From: Sphingobacterium alkalisoli
GTDB taxonomy: Bacteria > Bacteroidota > Bacteroidia > Sphingobacteriales > Sphingobacteriaceae
Direction of reading: 5' to 3'
Assembly: GCF_005049105.1 (NCBI RefSeq)
Contig: NZ_SUKA01000003.1
Location: forward strand, 558,001 to 622,000
Length of the DNA: 64,000 nt
In this document: positions 39,652 to 49,582 of the stretch, one piece after another
Layout of the letters: every line of letters begins with the position of its first letter
How positions within the stretch are numbered: position 1 is the first letter of the stretch
The notes under the pieces: model-generated
Told to the model about the DNA's origin: nothing
The model's database searches: none
The model's input: the letters and a program-made list of their open reading frames with translations, nothing else
Made by a program: the position numbers and the translations under genes

Positions 39652-42600
39652 ATGAATTTTATTAAAAAATCTTCAACCATTAAACTTCAACGTTTTTGCC
39701 TTTTTTTATTTTTATCTTTTGTAGCATTAGCCTGCTACCCGCAAGATACAGAATACCCTAGTTTTCTATGGGAAATTACAGGAAATAAGCTTTCTAAACC
39801 ATCTTATTTATTAGGAACGGTACACTTGAAAGATCGTCGACTGATTGATGCCAATGATTCCATTTTTGTTGCACTATCGAATACAGAATCTTTTGCAATG
39901 GAACTTCATCCCGATTCAGTTTATAAAGAAATATTTGCATATAGATATGGAAAAAAGAAACTTCCAAAAACACTAGAACTTACAGATGGTCAAAAAGAGG
40001 AATTTAAGCGACGCTATCAACAAGAATATGGTATACCTCCTGATTCCATAGCTTTTAAAAATCCGAGTACCATCCGGTATATTATGAATCCGTCTCACGA
40101 CAAAGAGGATGATCTAAAATCTATATTCGACTCATATCTCTATGGAGTTGCGAAGTCGCATAATAAGATTATTATTGGGTTAGAGCCGGTGACAGATCAA
40201 AGGAATACTGGGAAGAGTCACGAACCATTAATAGAACTAGATGATCGGGATAGCGCACGCTATTACACAGAATTTGAGGAGATAACACAATGTTATGTTA
40301 ATGGCGACCTCCAAAAGCTGATGGATTTAATGGGGCCCTATATCGACGATGATGAGATGAAAAGTAGGAACCATACCATGCTCGGCCGATTAACAGGGCA
40401 ACTGCAGCAGATGTCCGTGTTCGCTGCTGTCGGCGCTGCACACCTACCAGGCAGTCAGGGTTTGATACATTTACTCCGTGAGCAGGGATACACGCTGCGC
40501 CCGGTGCGGACTTTGAATACAAGATTGTCCGATGACTTCAGTATTAACTATGAAACCCAAAAGTGGACAACTTTTATTGACACAGCAAATCACTACGAGG
40601 TGCAATTGCCTGATGGATACTTCTATCATGAAAATGGCGCCTACAAATCTCTTCTAAACTATGGGGATATAAGTACGGAAAGCGAAATGTTGGTATCAGC
40701 TCGATATGTTGGGAATTTAGCAGGAATGCCGCCGGAGGAATTCATAGAGGAACAAATTAAAAAAAGTGCGCTTACGGAGGGTCATGAACTACTTAGCCGA
40801 AAAAGTATAGATAGGCACGGGGCATCCGGTACGCAGATCCTTACCAGATGGGGTAAACACCGATTTAAATGGGAATTTTGGTTAGCAAATAATACGTGGT
40901 ACACCTTGTGTCTGTATATGGAAAGAGGCGAGCCAGATACATATTTAGCTAACCGCTTTTTTGAATCTTTTAAACTGCATCAGCCGATATCACCTGTAAA
41001 TAATACACCATTTGTACACGAGGCAGGTGCATTTTCTGTGCAATTTCCAAACGCACCGAAATATATGCTAAACACTGGAGTGCAAAATAATGGAAATATA
41101 GATATCGAGTATAGGCTCCATAATCATATGACACTTGATAAAGAAAATAAAATAAACTATTTCGTGAGGTATAATGACTATGCTTTAGGGTATATGCTAG
41201 ATGACCGAGACGCGGTATATCAAACAATGAAGACACAACTGGCGGATATGGATCCAGATATTGGAGAACCCGTTCGTATTCATAAAGATGGTCTTGAAGG
41301 CGCAAGATATTCCGCTCAGTTGCCACAATCTAATATGTTTTTAGAAATGTGGACAAGGGGAAATAGAGTGTACTTAGTAATGCAGGAAAATTTGGACAAA
41401 AAAAACAACCGTAAAAACGAAAGTTTCTTCAGTTCATTCCATGCCGTCCCCTATCGTCAGACACAATGGCAACCGTTCAACTTGACGGATATAAGTATCG
41501 AACTTCCTGCGACCGATTGTATTCCATTTCCAGCAACGGACTCCCTGGCTGATCCCGATTTCAAAACCAATACCTACGTAGCATTGGACACAAACTCTTC
41601 TACTGTATTCAGTGTCCAACGTGTCGATCTGCCAAAGTATTATAGATTAAATAATAACGATAGTTTATATTACAGTTGGTACAAGTTGGTAAAAGAATTG
41701 ACAGAAGAACTGATCACTTATAAACCTATAAAGTGTCATAACTTTAACGCTGCTTTCTACACCACTAAGGACACTGTAAAACGGAATTTTACGGCTAATA
41801 TCATTTGGGTTAACGGCAATAAACTATACCAAATAGGAGCTTCCGCTGATAGTATAACTGTTTCTAAACTGGATGCGGTGCGCATGATGGAGTCGGTAGA
41901 ACTCCATACTAAAGCGGAACCTTTTGATCTATTTGGGTCAAAGGCAGACTTATTATTTAGCGATCTATTACATCGCGATACCCTCATCTCGAGCCAAGCA
42001 CGTAACGCCATCGAATCGTATTACGTGTTCGAAAAGGATGAGTTACCGTTGCTTTACAACGCACTACAAGAGAAATATCCTGACGACGATGAACCTGATG
42101 GTATTCGATCAGAATTAATTGATAATCTGTCAATTGTCAATGACGAATTTACAGTACAGGTATTAAAAGAGCTTTTATCCGAACCCAGCAGTACGGATGG
42201 AATGCGAAAAGCGATTCTTACCACAGTGATGGCTATCGATTCGACACATTACGACTGGTACCTGACAGCACTAAACGAATACAAACCACAATCGGGGTCT
42301 TATAACGGGATGCTACTCCGTCCACTTACGGATTCTCTATCGTATACCTTGCATAACTTTGACCGAGTAGCTTCTTTATTCGAGGTTGATAGCTACCGCT
42401 ATATACTTTTAAATACGTGTTTAAAGCTTTTGAAGGGGATTCAGCATCCAGCTGCCAAGGAAATCATAGCACCACACCTACCGCAGGTAATAAAATGGCT
42501 TGAGGAGGATATGAAAACTTTTCTTGCAGATGGAGTTGAACCTGGAGGTTTTGAAGAATCCCTGATTGCCAACTACCTTCAACTGTACACGGTATATGGT

Positions 42601-43113
42601 CTAACGGACGAAATACATAATCTGAGTCTTAAATTAAGCGAGTTTGAAAATATGGATTTGCTCCAGGCAACGATCGTTTCCGCTTTTCTTCAGCTTGACT
42701 TACCGCTAGATAATGAATTGAAAACAAGATCTTTTGACAACCTTGACAGACGTTTGGTTGTTATGAATCACATGAAGGATGCCAGACGTATGGATCTTAT
42801 CCCATCAATCTATAAAGCGCAGACTGAAATTGGAAAAATGATCGTCAATGAATATATAACGATGGAATGGGACACCCCTATGGAGATGAATTTTGTCGGT
42901 AAGATCACCGAAGAGGACAGGCTTTATTATGTCTACGAATGTAAAATGGAGGATAATGGGCCGATCTACCGCGCTCTTTATGCACCGGTTGATGATGAGG
43001 AAGAATTTCACTATGATTATACGAATGTCTACTCAGACTTCGAAACGAATGATGAGAACTGGGAAACCCATGCAAAAATTTTGATCCAGCAGTTAAAAAG
43101 TTACTTTTACTAA
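39652..43113 (+). CDS. TraB/GumN-domain exported protein, very long
   Basis: A 1153-residue protein with signal sequence and a possible lipidation Cys28 (LFLSFVALAC). Residues about 36-290 form a TraB/GumN domain: PSFLWEITGNKLSKPSYLLG TVHL (written in two parts), a FAMELH strand, and the closing VFAAVGAAHLPGSQGLIHLL REQGY. Typical members have ~300 residues and are thought to be metal-dependent peptidase-like proteins. Here an extra ~860 residues follow: two FxxxFxLHQPI-type beta domains repeated between ~300 and ~750 and a helical, HEAT-like C-terminal part. Function unknown. Element copy K follows directly. Confidence 0.75.
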   Translation: MNFIKKSSTIKLQRFCLFLFLSFVALACYPQDTEYPSFLWEITGNKLSKPSYLLGTVHLKDRRLIDANDSIFVALSNTESFAMELHPDSVYKEIFAYRYGKKKLPKTLELTDGQKEEFKRRYQQEYGIPPDSIAFKNPSTIRYIMNPSHDKEDDLKSIFDSYLYGVAKSHNKIIIGLEPVTDQRNTGKSHEPLIELDDRDSARYYTEFEEITQCYVNGDLQKLMDLMGPYIDDDEMKSRNHTMLGRLTGQLQQMSVFAAVGAAHLPGSQGLIHLLREQGYTLRPVRTLNTRLSDDFSINYETQKWTTFIDTANHYEVQLPDGYFYHENGAYKSLLNYGDISTESEMLVSARYVGNLAGMPPEEFIEEQIKKSALTEGHELLSRKSIDRHGASGTQILTRWGKHRFKWEFWLANNTWYTLCLYMERGEPDTYLANRFFESFKLHQPISPVNNTPFVHEAGAFSVQFPNAPKYMLNTGVQNNGNIDIEYRLHNHMTLDKENKINYFVRYNDYALGYMLDDRDAVYQTMKTQLADMDPDIGEPVRIHKDGLEGARYSAQLPQSNMFLEMWTRGNRVYLVMQENLDKKNNRKNESFFSSFHAVPYRQTQWQPFNLTDISIELPATDCIPFPATDSLADPDFKTNTYVALDTNSSTVFSVQRVDLPKYYRLNNNDSLYYSWYKLVKELTEELITYKPIKCHNFNAAFYTTKDTVKRNFTANIIWVNGNKLYQIGASADSITVSKLDAVRMMESVELHTKAEPFDLFGSKADLLFSDLLHRDTLISSQARNAIESYYVFEKDELPLLYNALQEKYPDDDEPDGIRSELIDNLSIVNDEFTVQVLKELLSEPSSTDGMRKAILTTVMAIDSTHYDWYLTALNEYKPQSGSYNGMLLRPLTDSLSYTLHNFDRVASLFEVDSYRYILLNTCLKLLKGIQHPAAKEIIAPHLPQVIKWLEEDMKTFLADGVEPGGFEESLIANYLQLYTVYGLTDEIHNLSLKLSEFENMDLLQATIVSAFLQLDLPLDNELKTRSFDNLDRRLVVMNHMKDARRMDLIPSIYKAQTEIGKMIVNEYITMEWDTPMEMNFVGKITEEDRLYYVYECKMEDNGPIYRALYAPVDDEEEFHYDYTNVYSDFETNDENWETHAKILIQQLKSYFY

Positions 43114-43115
43114 GG

Positions 43116-43177
43116 TTAAGGCCAGTAAATAATTATTTAATTAGAAAAACCTGAAGCTTCCCGCCTCAGGTTTTTTA
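43116..43177 (+). repeat. Dispersed element, copy K (diverged 3' half)
   Basis: AGGTTAAGGCCAGTAAATAA, then ATTAGAAAAACCTGAAGC and GCCTCAGGTTTTTTATG. The core is shortened and the hairpin has one change (GCTTCAGG to GCCTCAGG), but the order is the same. It lies between convergent gene ends. Confidence 0.65.
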
Positions 43178-43235
43178 TGTATAATGAACTGCGGAAATCA
43201 TGCAGCTTATTTATTTTCGAAACGCATCATATGAT

Positions 43236-43973
43236 CTAAAACTTAATCAATAACTCTATAGAAATCAGCTTTTCATCTTTGTAATATTCAAAAAACCACT
43301 TCCCATCTTTTTTTAGTACAACTCCCTTATGCTGCCCACTGTCTGCAATAAAACAATCGGGTATAGAAGTTTTAAAAAGAGTAAATACTTTTTTGGGCGT
43401 GGTATCGATCAGCTGAAAACCATTTGCTGTTGTCTGGGCGTATAACGTTCCTGAGGGTTCGGCACTTTCAACTGCTACTACCGATTGATTTGCTGGCGCG
43501 ACGACAGGCGCTGTTACTTTTACGCTCTCCACTTCTACTGCCTCCCCGGCAAATGTATAGGGAAGTTCATTTAAGGAAACAAAGGCGTTTTTTAAAGCCT
43601 CATTGTAAGATACGGCAAATTCCTTTTCTCTGCTTTTACCTTCTTTTCCCTCAAAAATCACGTTACCTTGGCAGTCTTTTAATAGTAATTTAAGCGTGGT
43701 CGTGAATAATCCTTTTTTCGCTGTAAGATCGGCATTCAACGCCTTGCATTTATTATTCGCTAGCTCAACGGGCAAATCTTTATTATCAAAATAAACGGTA
43801 AAGCCCTTCTGTTCCAGAAAAATCTTTGTCAGGCTATTTAGATTATACTGGTTCACGTCTTTAAAAAAACTGTATTGCTCAGGCACCAATACGTATTTGT
43901 AATTATTAATGGTGTTTTGAGCGTATCCCGATAATGTCGTGAATAATAAAAATAATAAAAGATATCTTTTCAT
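43236..43973 (-). CDS. Exported protein, unknown (conserved in Bacteroidota)
   Basis: A 245-residue protein with signal peptide MKRYLLLFLLFTTLSGYAQ. The mature part begins with NNYKYVLVPEQYSFFKDVNQ and YNLNSLTKIFLEQKGFTVYF, then DNKDLPVELANNKCKALNAD; I know this pattern from uncharacterised Flavobacteria and Sphingobacteria proteins. A Val/Ala-rich linker at ~145-170 separates a C-terminal domain with ESAEPSGTLYAQ and GVVLKKDGKWFFEYY. No function can be given. Confidence 0.75.
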   Translation of the reverse strand: MKRYLLLFLLFTTLSGYAQNTINNYKYVLVPEQYSFFKDVNQYNLNSLTKIFLEQKGFTVYFDNKDLPVELANNKCKALNADLTAKKGLFTTTLKLLLKDCQGNVIFEGKEGKSREKEFAVSYNEALKNAFVSLNELPYTFAGEAVEVESVKVTAPVVAPANQSVVAVESAEPSGTLYAQTTANGFQLIDTTPKKVFTLFKTSIPDCFIADSGQHKGVVLKKDGKWFFEYYKDEKLISIELLIKF

Positions 43974-44133
43974 AGTATGTCGGTTCTCTGTGATGATAAA
44001 GATAACGTATTGGTTTCAATCCATCAATAGCCTTTAATATACGATAAGTAGGCTATTGTTATTACCCCGTATCTTGCATATCTTAGTGAGATGAATAGCG
44101 TTGTTTAGCAATTTCATCAAAAAACTATAAATT

Positions 44134-46806
44134 ATGAGTCGTATTTTTCTTTTCTGCCTGGGGATGCTGTTAACCCTATCTGCATACGTACCTGTTTTCG
44201 CACAGAAAGTCAACGTATTTGATTTAAAAGTTGAACATCAGATTAATCCGTTAAGTATTGAAACGCCGGCTCCAAGAATGAGCTGGAAATTGGAAACTGG
44301 GCTAAAAAACATATCCCAAAAGTCGTATGAAATTAGAATTGGCACGGATCCAAAGGGGATTAGATCAAATAAAGACATCGTTTGGACGGTTCTAAAAAAC
44401 ACTCCCCAGTCAATATTGGTGCCGTATGAAGGGCCGGCATTAAAACCTGGAAATCGCTATTATTGGCAGGTACGGGTGACTGATAACTATAATAAAACCT
44501 CGGCATGGAGTGACGTACAATCCTGGCGGATGGGAATCGGCGCAACTGACTGGACGGCAAAATGGATTGCACTACCGGCTACGGATACTACAAAAGCCAG
44601 TCCTTTATTTAGGAACACATACCGTTTAAATAAGGATATAAAATCTGCAACGGCTTACATTTCGGCCCGTGGGCTTTACGAAGCCTACATTAATGGGCAA
44701 CGTATTGGCGACGCTTATTTCATGCCTGGCTGGACAAGCTATAAAAACCACATACAATACCAAACCTATGATGTGACAGAACTATTAAAAAAAGGCAATA
44801 ACGTACTGGCAGCTATGTTAGGTGATGGATGGTACAAAGGTAGAATTGGCTTTAACCATCAAACGAATTTCTATGGGGATACACGTGCATTGCTGCTGCA
44901 AATAGAAGTGCTTTATAACGATGGAAGCAAACAGATACTCGCCACGGACGAGAAATGGAAAACTTCTCTAGGAGCAATACGGGCATCTGATATCTATGAT
45001 GGCGAAGTCTATGATGCGCGACTGGAGAAAAAAGGTTGGACGCTTCCTGAGTATACAGAAGGTACCGACTGGCAACCTGTACGGGTGATGGATTATTCTT
45101 ATGAGGGTTTAGTAAGCATGAACACTCCCCCTGTTAAAAAGCAAGAGCGCTTTAAGGTTAAAGACATTTTCCGAACGCCAGAAGGTGATCTAGTTGTTGA
45201 CTTCGGTCAAAATCTGGTGGGCTGGGTAGAGCTTAAAGCTAAGGGTGAACAAGGAACGAAAATTACCCTCAGCCATGCTGAGGTACTGGATAAGCAAGGT
45301 AATTTCTACACCACGAATCTCCGAACAGCAAAACAGCAGAACACCTATATTTTGGACGACCAGACAGAACAGATTTTCTCACCTCATTTTAGTTTTCAGG
45401 GATTTCGTTACCTGAAAGTTGAAGGCTATCCGGGTGAACTGGCACCTGACAATCTTACGGCGGTGGCTCTTTATTCTGACATGCCGCAAACAGGAACATT
45501 TGAAACCTCACACCCCTTGCTCAATCAGCTACAACACAATATTGTATGGGGACAGAAAGGGAACTTTGTGGATGTACCAACAGACTGCCCTCAACGGGAC
45601 GAGCGACTTGGTTGGACGGGCGACGCTCAGGCATTCTTTAACACGGCGGCTTTTAATATGGATGTCAGCGGATTTTTTACTAAATGGCTACGAGATGTAC
45701 GTGCCGATCAACATACGAATGGCAGCATACCTTTTGTTATTCCTGATGTACTTACATCGAACGACGCAGGTGCTGCGGGCTGGGGCGATGTAGCCACTAT
45801 CGTTCCTTGGGGAATGTATTATGCTTACGGAGATACACGCATCCTGGAAAACCAATATGGTAGCATGCAAGCATGGGTAGATTTTATTACGTCTAAATCG
45901 CCACAGCATCTTTGGAACAAAGGCTTTCACTTTGGTGACTGGCTATTTTATAGACCGGATGACGATAACGATGGCAGGGCTGCAGTTACAGATAAATATC
46001 TTATCGCGCAGTGTTTCTATGCACATTCTACACAGCTGCTTGCAAATGCGGCGAATGTATTGGGAAAGACTGAAGATGAACAAAAATACAATACTCAATT
46101 AGAGCATATCAAACGTGCTTTCCAAAAGGAATACCTGACGCCGAATGGTAGATTGGTTTCGTCCACTCAGACAGCATACGTACTGGCCTTACAATTTGAT
46201 ATGCTCCCGGAGCATTTACGACAACAGGCAGCCGACAGACTGGTGGAAAATATTAGAAGCTATGGAAACCATCTGACAACGGGTTTTTTAGGTACGCCCT
46301 ATCTCTGTCACGTCTTAACGCAGTATGGTCATACCGAGGTAGCTTACGATTTGCTCCTCCAAGAAACATATCCCTCGTGGTTGTACCCTGTAAAAATGGG
46401 GGCTACAACGATATGGGAACGTTGGGACGGCATTAAACCCGATGGCACTTTCCAAACACCTAACATGAATTCGTACAACCACTATGCATATGGAGCAATA
46501 GGTGATTGGATGTATAAAAATATGGCTGGTATAAATCCAGACGAGGTGGGTTATAAAAAGATTCGAATTGAGCCTCGATTGGGACGCGGTATAACGTCGA
46601 CATCCGCCAAACTGGACACGCCTTACGGAATGGTCTCCTCATCATGGAAACTCGAAAATGGGATCTTTAAACTCTCCGTTTCAATCCCACCAAACACAAC
46701 GGCTACCGTAATAATGCCTGGTCGTATCGCTAATGTAAAAGAAGAGCAAGGCAAAGAAGTAACCATCGGATCGGGATCTTATTACTTTGAATCTAAAATA
46801 GAGTGA
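44134..46806 (+). CDS. Alpha-L-rhamnosidase, GH78
   Basis: An 890-residue exported glycoside hydrolase with signal peptide MSRIFLFCLGMLLTLSAYVP VFAQ (two parts). Domain order is that of family GH78: an N-terminal beta-sandwich (VFDLKVEHQINPLSIETPAP RMSWKL), a second one with SARGLYEAYINGQRIGDAYF MPGW, then the (alpha/alpha)6 catalytic barrel with DCPQRDERLGWTGDAQ, which carries the catalytic acid region, and a C-terminal beta-domain (IRIEPRLGRGITSTSAKLDT). It should release terminal alpha-L-rhamnose from plant or bacterial glycans in the periplasm. No SusCD pair is next to it. Confidence 0.92.
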   Translation: MSRIFLFCLGMLLTLSAYVPVFAQKVNVFDLKVEHQINPLSIETPAPRMSWKLETGLKNISQKSYEIRIGTDPKGIRSNKDIVWTVLKNTPQSILVPYEGPALKPGNRYYWQVRVTDNYNKTSAWSDVQSWRMGIGATDWTAKWIALPATDTTKASPLFRNTYRLNKDIKSATAYISARGLYEAYINGQRIGDAYFMPGWTSYKNHIQYQTYDVTELLKKGNNVLAAMLGDGWYKGRIGFNHQTNFYGDTRALLLQIEVLYNDGSKQILATDEKWKTSLGAIRASDIYDGEVYDARLEKKGWTLPEYTEGTDWQPVRVMDYSYEGLVSMNTPPVKKQERFKVKDIFRTPEGDLVVDFGQNLVGWVELKAKGEQGTKITLSHAEVLDKQGNFYTTNLRTAKQQNTYILDDQTEQIFSPHFSFQGFRYLKVEGYPGELAPDNLTAVALYSDMPQTGTFETSHPLLNQLQHNIVWGQKGNFVDVPTDCPQRDERLGWTGDAQAFFNTAAFNMDVSGFFTKWLRDVRADQHTNGSIPFVIPDVLTSNDAGAAGWGDVATIVPWGMYYAYGDTRILENQYGSMQAWVDFITSKSPQHLWNKGFHFGDWLFYRPDDDNDGRAAVTDKYLIAQCFYAHSTQLLANAANVLGKTEDEQKYNTQLEHIKRAFQKEYLTPNGRLVSSTQTAYVLALQFDMLPEHLRQQAADRLVENIRSYGNHLTTGFLGTPYLCHVLTQYGHTEVAYDLLLQETYPSWLYPVKMGATTIWERWDGIKPDGTFQTPNMNSYNHYAYGAIGDWMYKNMAGINPDEVGYKKIRIEPRLGRGITSTSAKLDTPYGMVSSSWKLENGIFKLSVSIPPNTTATVIMPGRIANVKEEQGKEVTIGSGSYYFESKIE

Positions 46807-46848
46807 AATGGGGTAGCTAGCAGCGTACTGAAGGGTTTGTTGGAATAA

Positions 46849-47991
46849 CTAGTTTTTAATAATATGTGGTATAAACCGACTCTGATCTGTAGTAATTGGC
46901 ATATCGGATTCCCGGAAACTTATACCGCAGGCTTCTTGCCCAATAATCCAGGAGCCAATAACGGAGAAACCAGTTTCTTCGCGGTGCAATGTTGCTAATT
47001 CTTGACAGATATAGCCTTCCTCGCCGTATACACCATCGGTAGCATAAATCATTTCTTTATCATAGAACATCTCTATATTTGCGCCCTCGCGGGAAAGAAT
47101 GGGTTTCCGGACAAAGTGACGCATGCCCTTGGGCTCATTGAAATACGCTTTTAGTAAGTTTGGGTGATGGGGAAATAGTTCCCATAAAATCGGAAGAATA
47201 GCTTTATTGGATAGAAGCATTTTCCATGAAGGCTCAATCCACTGGGCTTCATTGATATCGTGGACTATATCATTACCAAACTCCTCTTTGACCATCCATT
47301 CCCAGGGATACAGCTTAAATATAGTCTGAATCTCATAACCTTCCAAATCGACAAAGGCTCTCCCATCCCACCCAATATCATCCATGTAAATCAGCTCTGT
47401 CTGAATGCCTGCCTGAATAGCAGTATCTCTCAAATATTCGACATTCGTAAGATCCTCGAGCGTCTCTTTTGCACAGGAGAAATACAGAATTTCTCCCTTA
47501 AGGTACGGTATGAGTGCCCTCCAACTCTGGATCAATTGCTCGTGAATAGAATTATATTGATCTGTGGTCTCCGAGAAATAATGATTTTTCCAGTACCACT
47601 GCACGATACCGCTTTCAAAAAGTGAGGTAGGTGTATCGGCATTAAATTCCAACATTTTTAATTTCCTTGACTGACTATCATACGCAAAATCGAACCTGCC
47701 GTAGATAGAGGGCTCATCTTTCTCCCATGAACGCTCAATATGATGGACCATAAAAGCTGGGATATGAAATAAATGATATAGCTTGTGCTGAATGACATGC
47801 TCTACTGCCTTTAGACACATCTGCCATAGGTCGGCGGTAGCCTGATAAATACTGTCTGCCTCGCCTGCGGTTATTTCATAATAACGATCGTCTACCCAAT
47901 AAGGTACATCATCGAGGGAATGATAGCCGTAGCCAATGGATTCCAGTCTTGATTTCCAATTCGGATCTATCGATACTTTTTTTAATTGCAT
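46849..47991 (-). CDS. Glutathionylspermidine-synthase-like ATP-grasp protein
   Basis: A 380-residue protein of the glutathionylspermidine synthase (PF03738) family, like E. coli YgiC/YjfC. Visible features are YWVDDRYYEIT, SIYGRFDFAYD, LKMLEFNADTPTSLFESGIV QWYW, and near the C-terminus KPILSREGANIEM and TGFSVIGSWIIGQEACGI. It has only the synthetase part, without an amidase domain. The substrate in this branch is not known. Its ATG overlaps the stop of the lipoprotein gene upstream by one base, so it is the third gene of a tight operon. Confidence 0.85.
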   Translation of the reverse strand: MQLKKVSIDPNWKSRLESIGYGYHSLDDVPYWVDDRYYEITAGEADSIYQATADLWQMCLKAVEHVIQHKLYHLFHIPAFMVHHIERSWEKDEPSIYGRFDFAYDSQSRKLKMLEFNADTPTSLFESGIVQWYWKNHYFSETTDQYNSIHEQLIQSWRALIPYLKGEILYFSCAKETLEDLTNVEYLRDTAIQAGIQTELIYMDDIGWDGRAFVDLEGYEIQTIFKLYPWEWMVKEEFGNDIVHDINEAQWIEPSWKMLLSNKAILPILWELFPHHPNLLKAYFNEPKGMRHFVRKPILSREGANIEMFYDKEMIYATDGVYGEEGYICQELATLHREETGFSVIGSWIIGQEACGISFRESDMPITTDQSRFIPHIIKN

Positions 47992-48359
47992 TATGATCCG
48001 TAGGAAGAAGATGGGTTGGATACTGCAGACCGACCAAATCCGGCTCTCTGTGCTTGAAAAGCAGAAGCTTTTCGCGCGTTGGCACCTGCCACAGATTGTG
48101 GATGCAAACTATTATTGGCATAGCCCAAACCGCCTCCAAGGTGACGAAATGCCATAAACCAAAGGAAAGCGGATCCCATACCGCCTGAAGAATGACGTTG
48201 TTGATTATAATTATCCGTTACTTCGGTATACGCTGCTGTCGAATCTGCACGCATGTATACCCGCTGTTGATCAGCGGTAGATTGCGGTGCTTGTGCACAT
48301 GAAGCCAATACGGAAGATATTAATACCAATTGAACACTTTTTGAAGCTTTCTTTCTCAT
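47991..48359 (-). CDS. Small lipoprotein upstream of the synthetase
   Basis: A 122-residue lipoprotein: the signal sequence ends SSVLASC with Cys21 as lipidation site. The mature part is Ser/Ala/Gly-rich (YNQQRHSSGGMGSAFLWFMA, then FRHLGGGLGYANNSLHPQS). In E. coli the YgiC-type enzyme is paired with a small protein YgiB; the position and the Gly/Ser-rich content recall that arrangement. Homology is not shown. Confidence 0.7.
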   Translation of the reverse strand: MRKKASKSVQLVLISSVLASCAQAPQSTADQQRVYMRADSTAAYTEVTDNYNQQRHSSGGMGSAFLWFMAFRHLGGGLGYANNSLHPQSVAGANARKASAFQAQRAGFGRSAVSNPSSSYGS

Positions 48360-48362
48360 ATT

Positions 48363-48656
48363 TTATTGCACCGTTACGTAAATAGGAACTTTACTCAATG
48401 TTTTTAAGGAATCTACTCCATCCCAAGATTTGGGCGATACAGCAGTTTTGATCGTATCGGATTGGGCAGCGACCTGCTCACCGTTAAACCAGATGTGTTG
48501 CGTCGTAATATGTAATACAGAGTCTCCCACGGTTACCGTTTTCAAGGTTACTTCACGGGCCGACTTTTTATCTAGCTGTTCTAATTTTTGTTCGTTTTGT
48601 GTGTTATGGCAGCTATATAATGCCGTTGCGACAATAAAAAGGAATATATATTTCAT
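48363..48656 (-). CDS. Small lipoprotein, unknown
   Basis: A 97-residue lipoprotein with MKYIFLFIVATALYSC (Cys16). The mature part has an acidic/polar helix (NEQKLEQLDKKSAREVT) and short beta segments (VGDSVLHITTQHIWFNG). It is the first gene of the three-gene operon; only 3 bp separate it from the next one. I do not recognise a family. Confidence 0.7.
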   Translation of the reverse strand: MKYIFLFIVATALYSCHNTQNEQKLEQLDKKSAREVTLKTVTVGDSVLHITTQHIWFNGEQVAAQSDTIKTAVSPKSWDGVDSLKTLSKVPIYVTVQ

Positions 48657-48742
48657 TCGTGGTGATTAATACACAAATATGCTATAAATGATCGGAATAA
48701 AGAAGGATATCGCCCGATTTAAAGGGTTATCTCCCCTAAAAA

Positions 48743-49429
48743 TTAGGGTGCGGATAGAAAGTTAATTTTTCCGCCAGCAACTTTCCGTTGTTTTCGTTCG
48801 CTTGGGTTGCCATAAATATCTACGACTCCCCCCGCCCTAGTTTGCACATCGACACTTTGTTCTGCATGTAGTTCACAGTAGCCACCGGCATTTACACGGG
48901 CATATGCGTCGTCGGAAATCATATCTTTTGCGGTATACCTTCCGCCAAAAGCTACATTAATCTCTTGTTTTTTTGCTTCGCCAGAGAGATCTATGGTACT
49001 GCCTGCTGTACTATATGATTCCAAAACGTCTACACGAACAACCAAATTTAATTTCGCGCCCTCATTTGCCGTTAAAAGAAGCGAATCGCCGTGTATTTCA
49101 CCTTGTTCCATCTGGACATGGGCTCCTTTGCGCGCCGCAATACTATTGAGCGTAGGTGTATAAACGGTGACTTCTGTCTGCTCGCCTTTTAGTAAGTAGC
49201 CTGAGGTCATCTTTATACGCAAAGCATCATTTGTCTCGATGATTTCAACTTGATTAGCAAGTTCTCCAGTGATAACTACCTCATTCCTATCACTCGGAAC
49301 TAATACCAGATTTATTTTATCCGTTACTTCTAATTCGCGTACCGCACGGATATTTCGGGATAGTTGCGAAAAACCTGATTGAATCATGAATACGATAAGT
49401 GCTGTGGAAAATATTATTTTATACATCAT
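48743..49429 (-). CDS. Head-GIN domain protein (DUF2807)
   Basis: A 228-residue exported protein: signal peptide MMYKIIFSTALIVFMIQSGF SQ, then the DUF2807 beta-helix pattern (IRAVRELEVTDKINLVLVPS, VEIIETNDALRIKM, VTVYTPTLNSIAARKGAHVQ, VDVQTRAGGVVDIYGNP). This is a putative auto-transporter-like adhesin fold common in Bacteroidota; function unknown. It lies in the same direction as the lipoprotein operon, 86 bp upstream of it. Confidence 0.85.
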   Translation of the reverse strand: MMYKIIFSTALIVFMIQSGFSQLSRNIRAVRELEVTDKINLVLVPSDRNEVVITGELANQVEIIETNDALRIKMTSGYLLKGEQTEVTVYTPTLNSIAARKGAHVQMEQGEIHGDSLLLTANEGAKLNLVVRVDVLESYSTAGSTIDLSGEAKKQEINVAFGGRYTAKDMISDDAYARVNAGGYCELHAEQSVDVQTRAGGVVDIYGNPSERKQRKVAGGKINFLSAP

Positions 49430-49582
49430 GCTACATTAAATTTTAAAGTTATCGCCGCAAAATTACCAATTCTTTATGGGTATATGCTTTTATCGGATCA
49501 TGAAAGTAATAAAATGCACCAAAAATGGCTTTATAGAAACAAATAAAATTATAGTATGTTTATGTTTAAATCAAACTGTATA

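Noticed and set aside
46849..48656. Complete trypanothione-type glutathionylspermidine pathway
   Set aside because: Only the synthetase-like domain is present. There is no amidase domain and no other pathway gene in the window.
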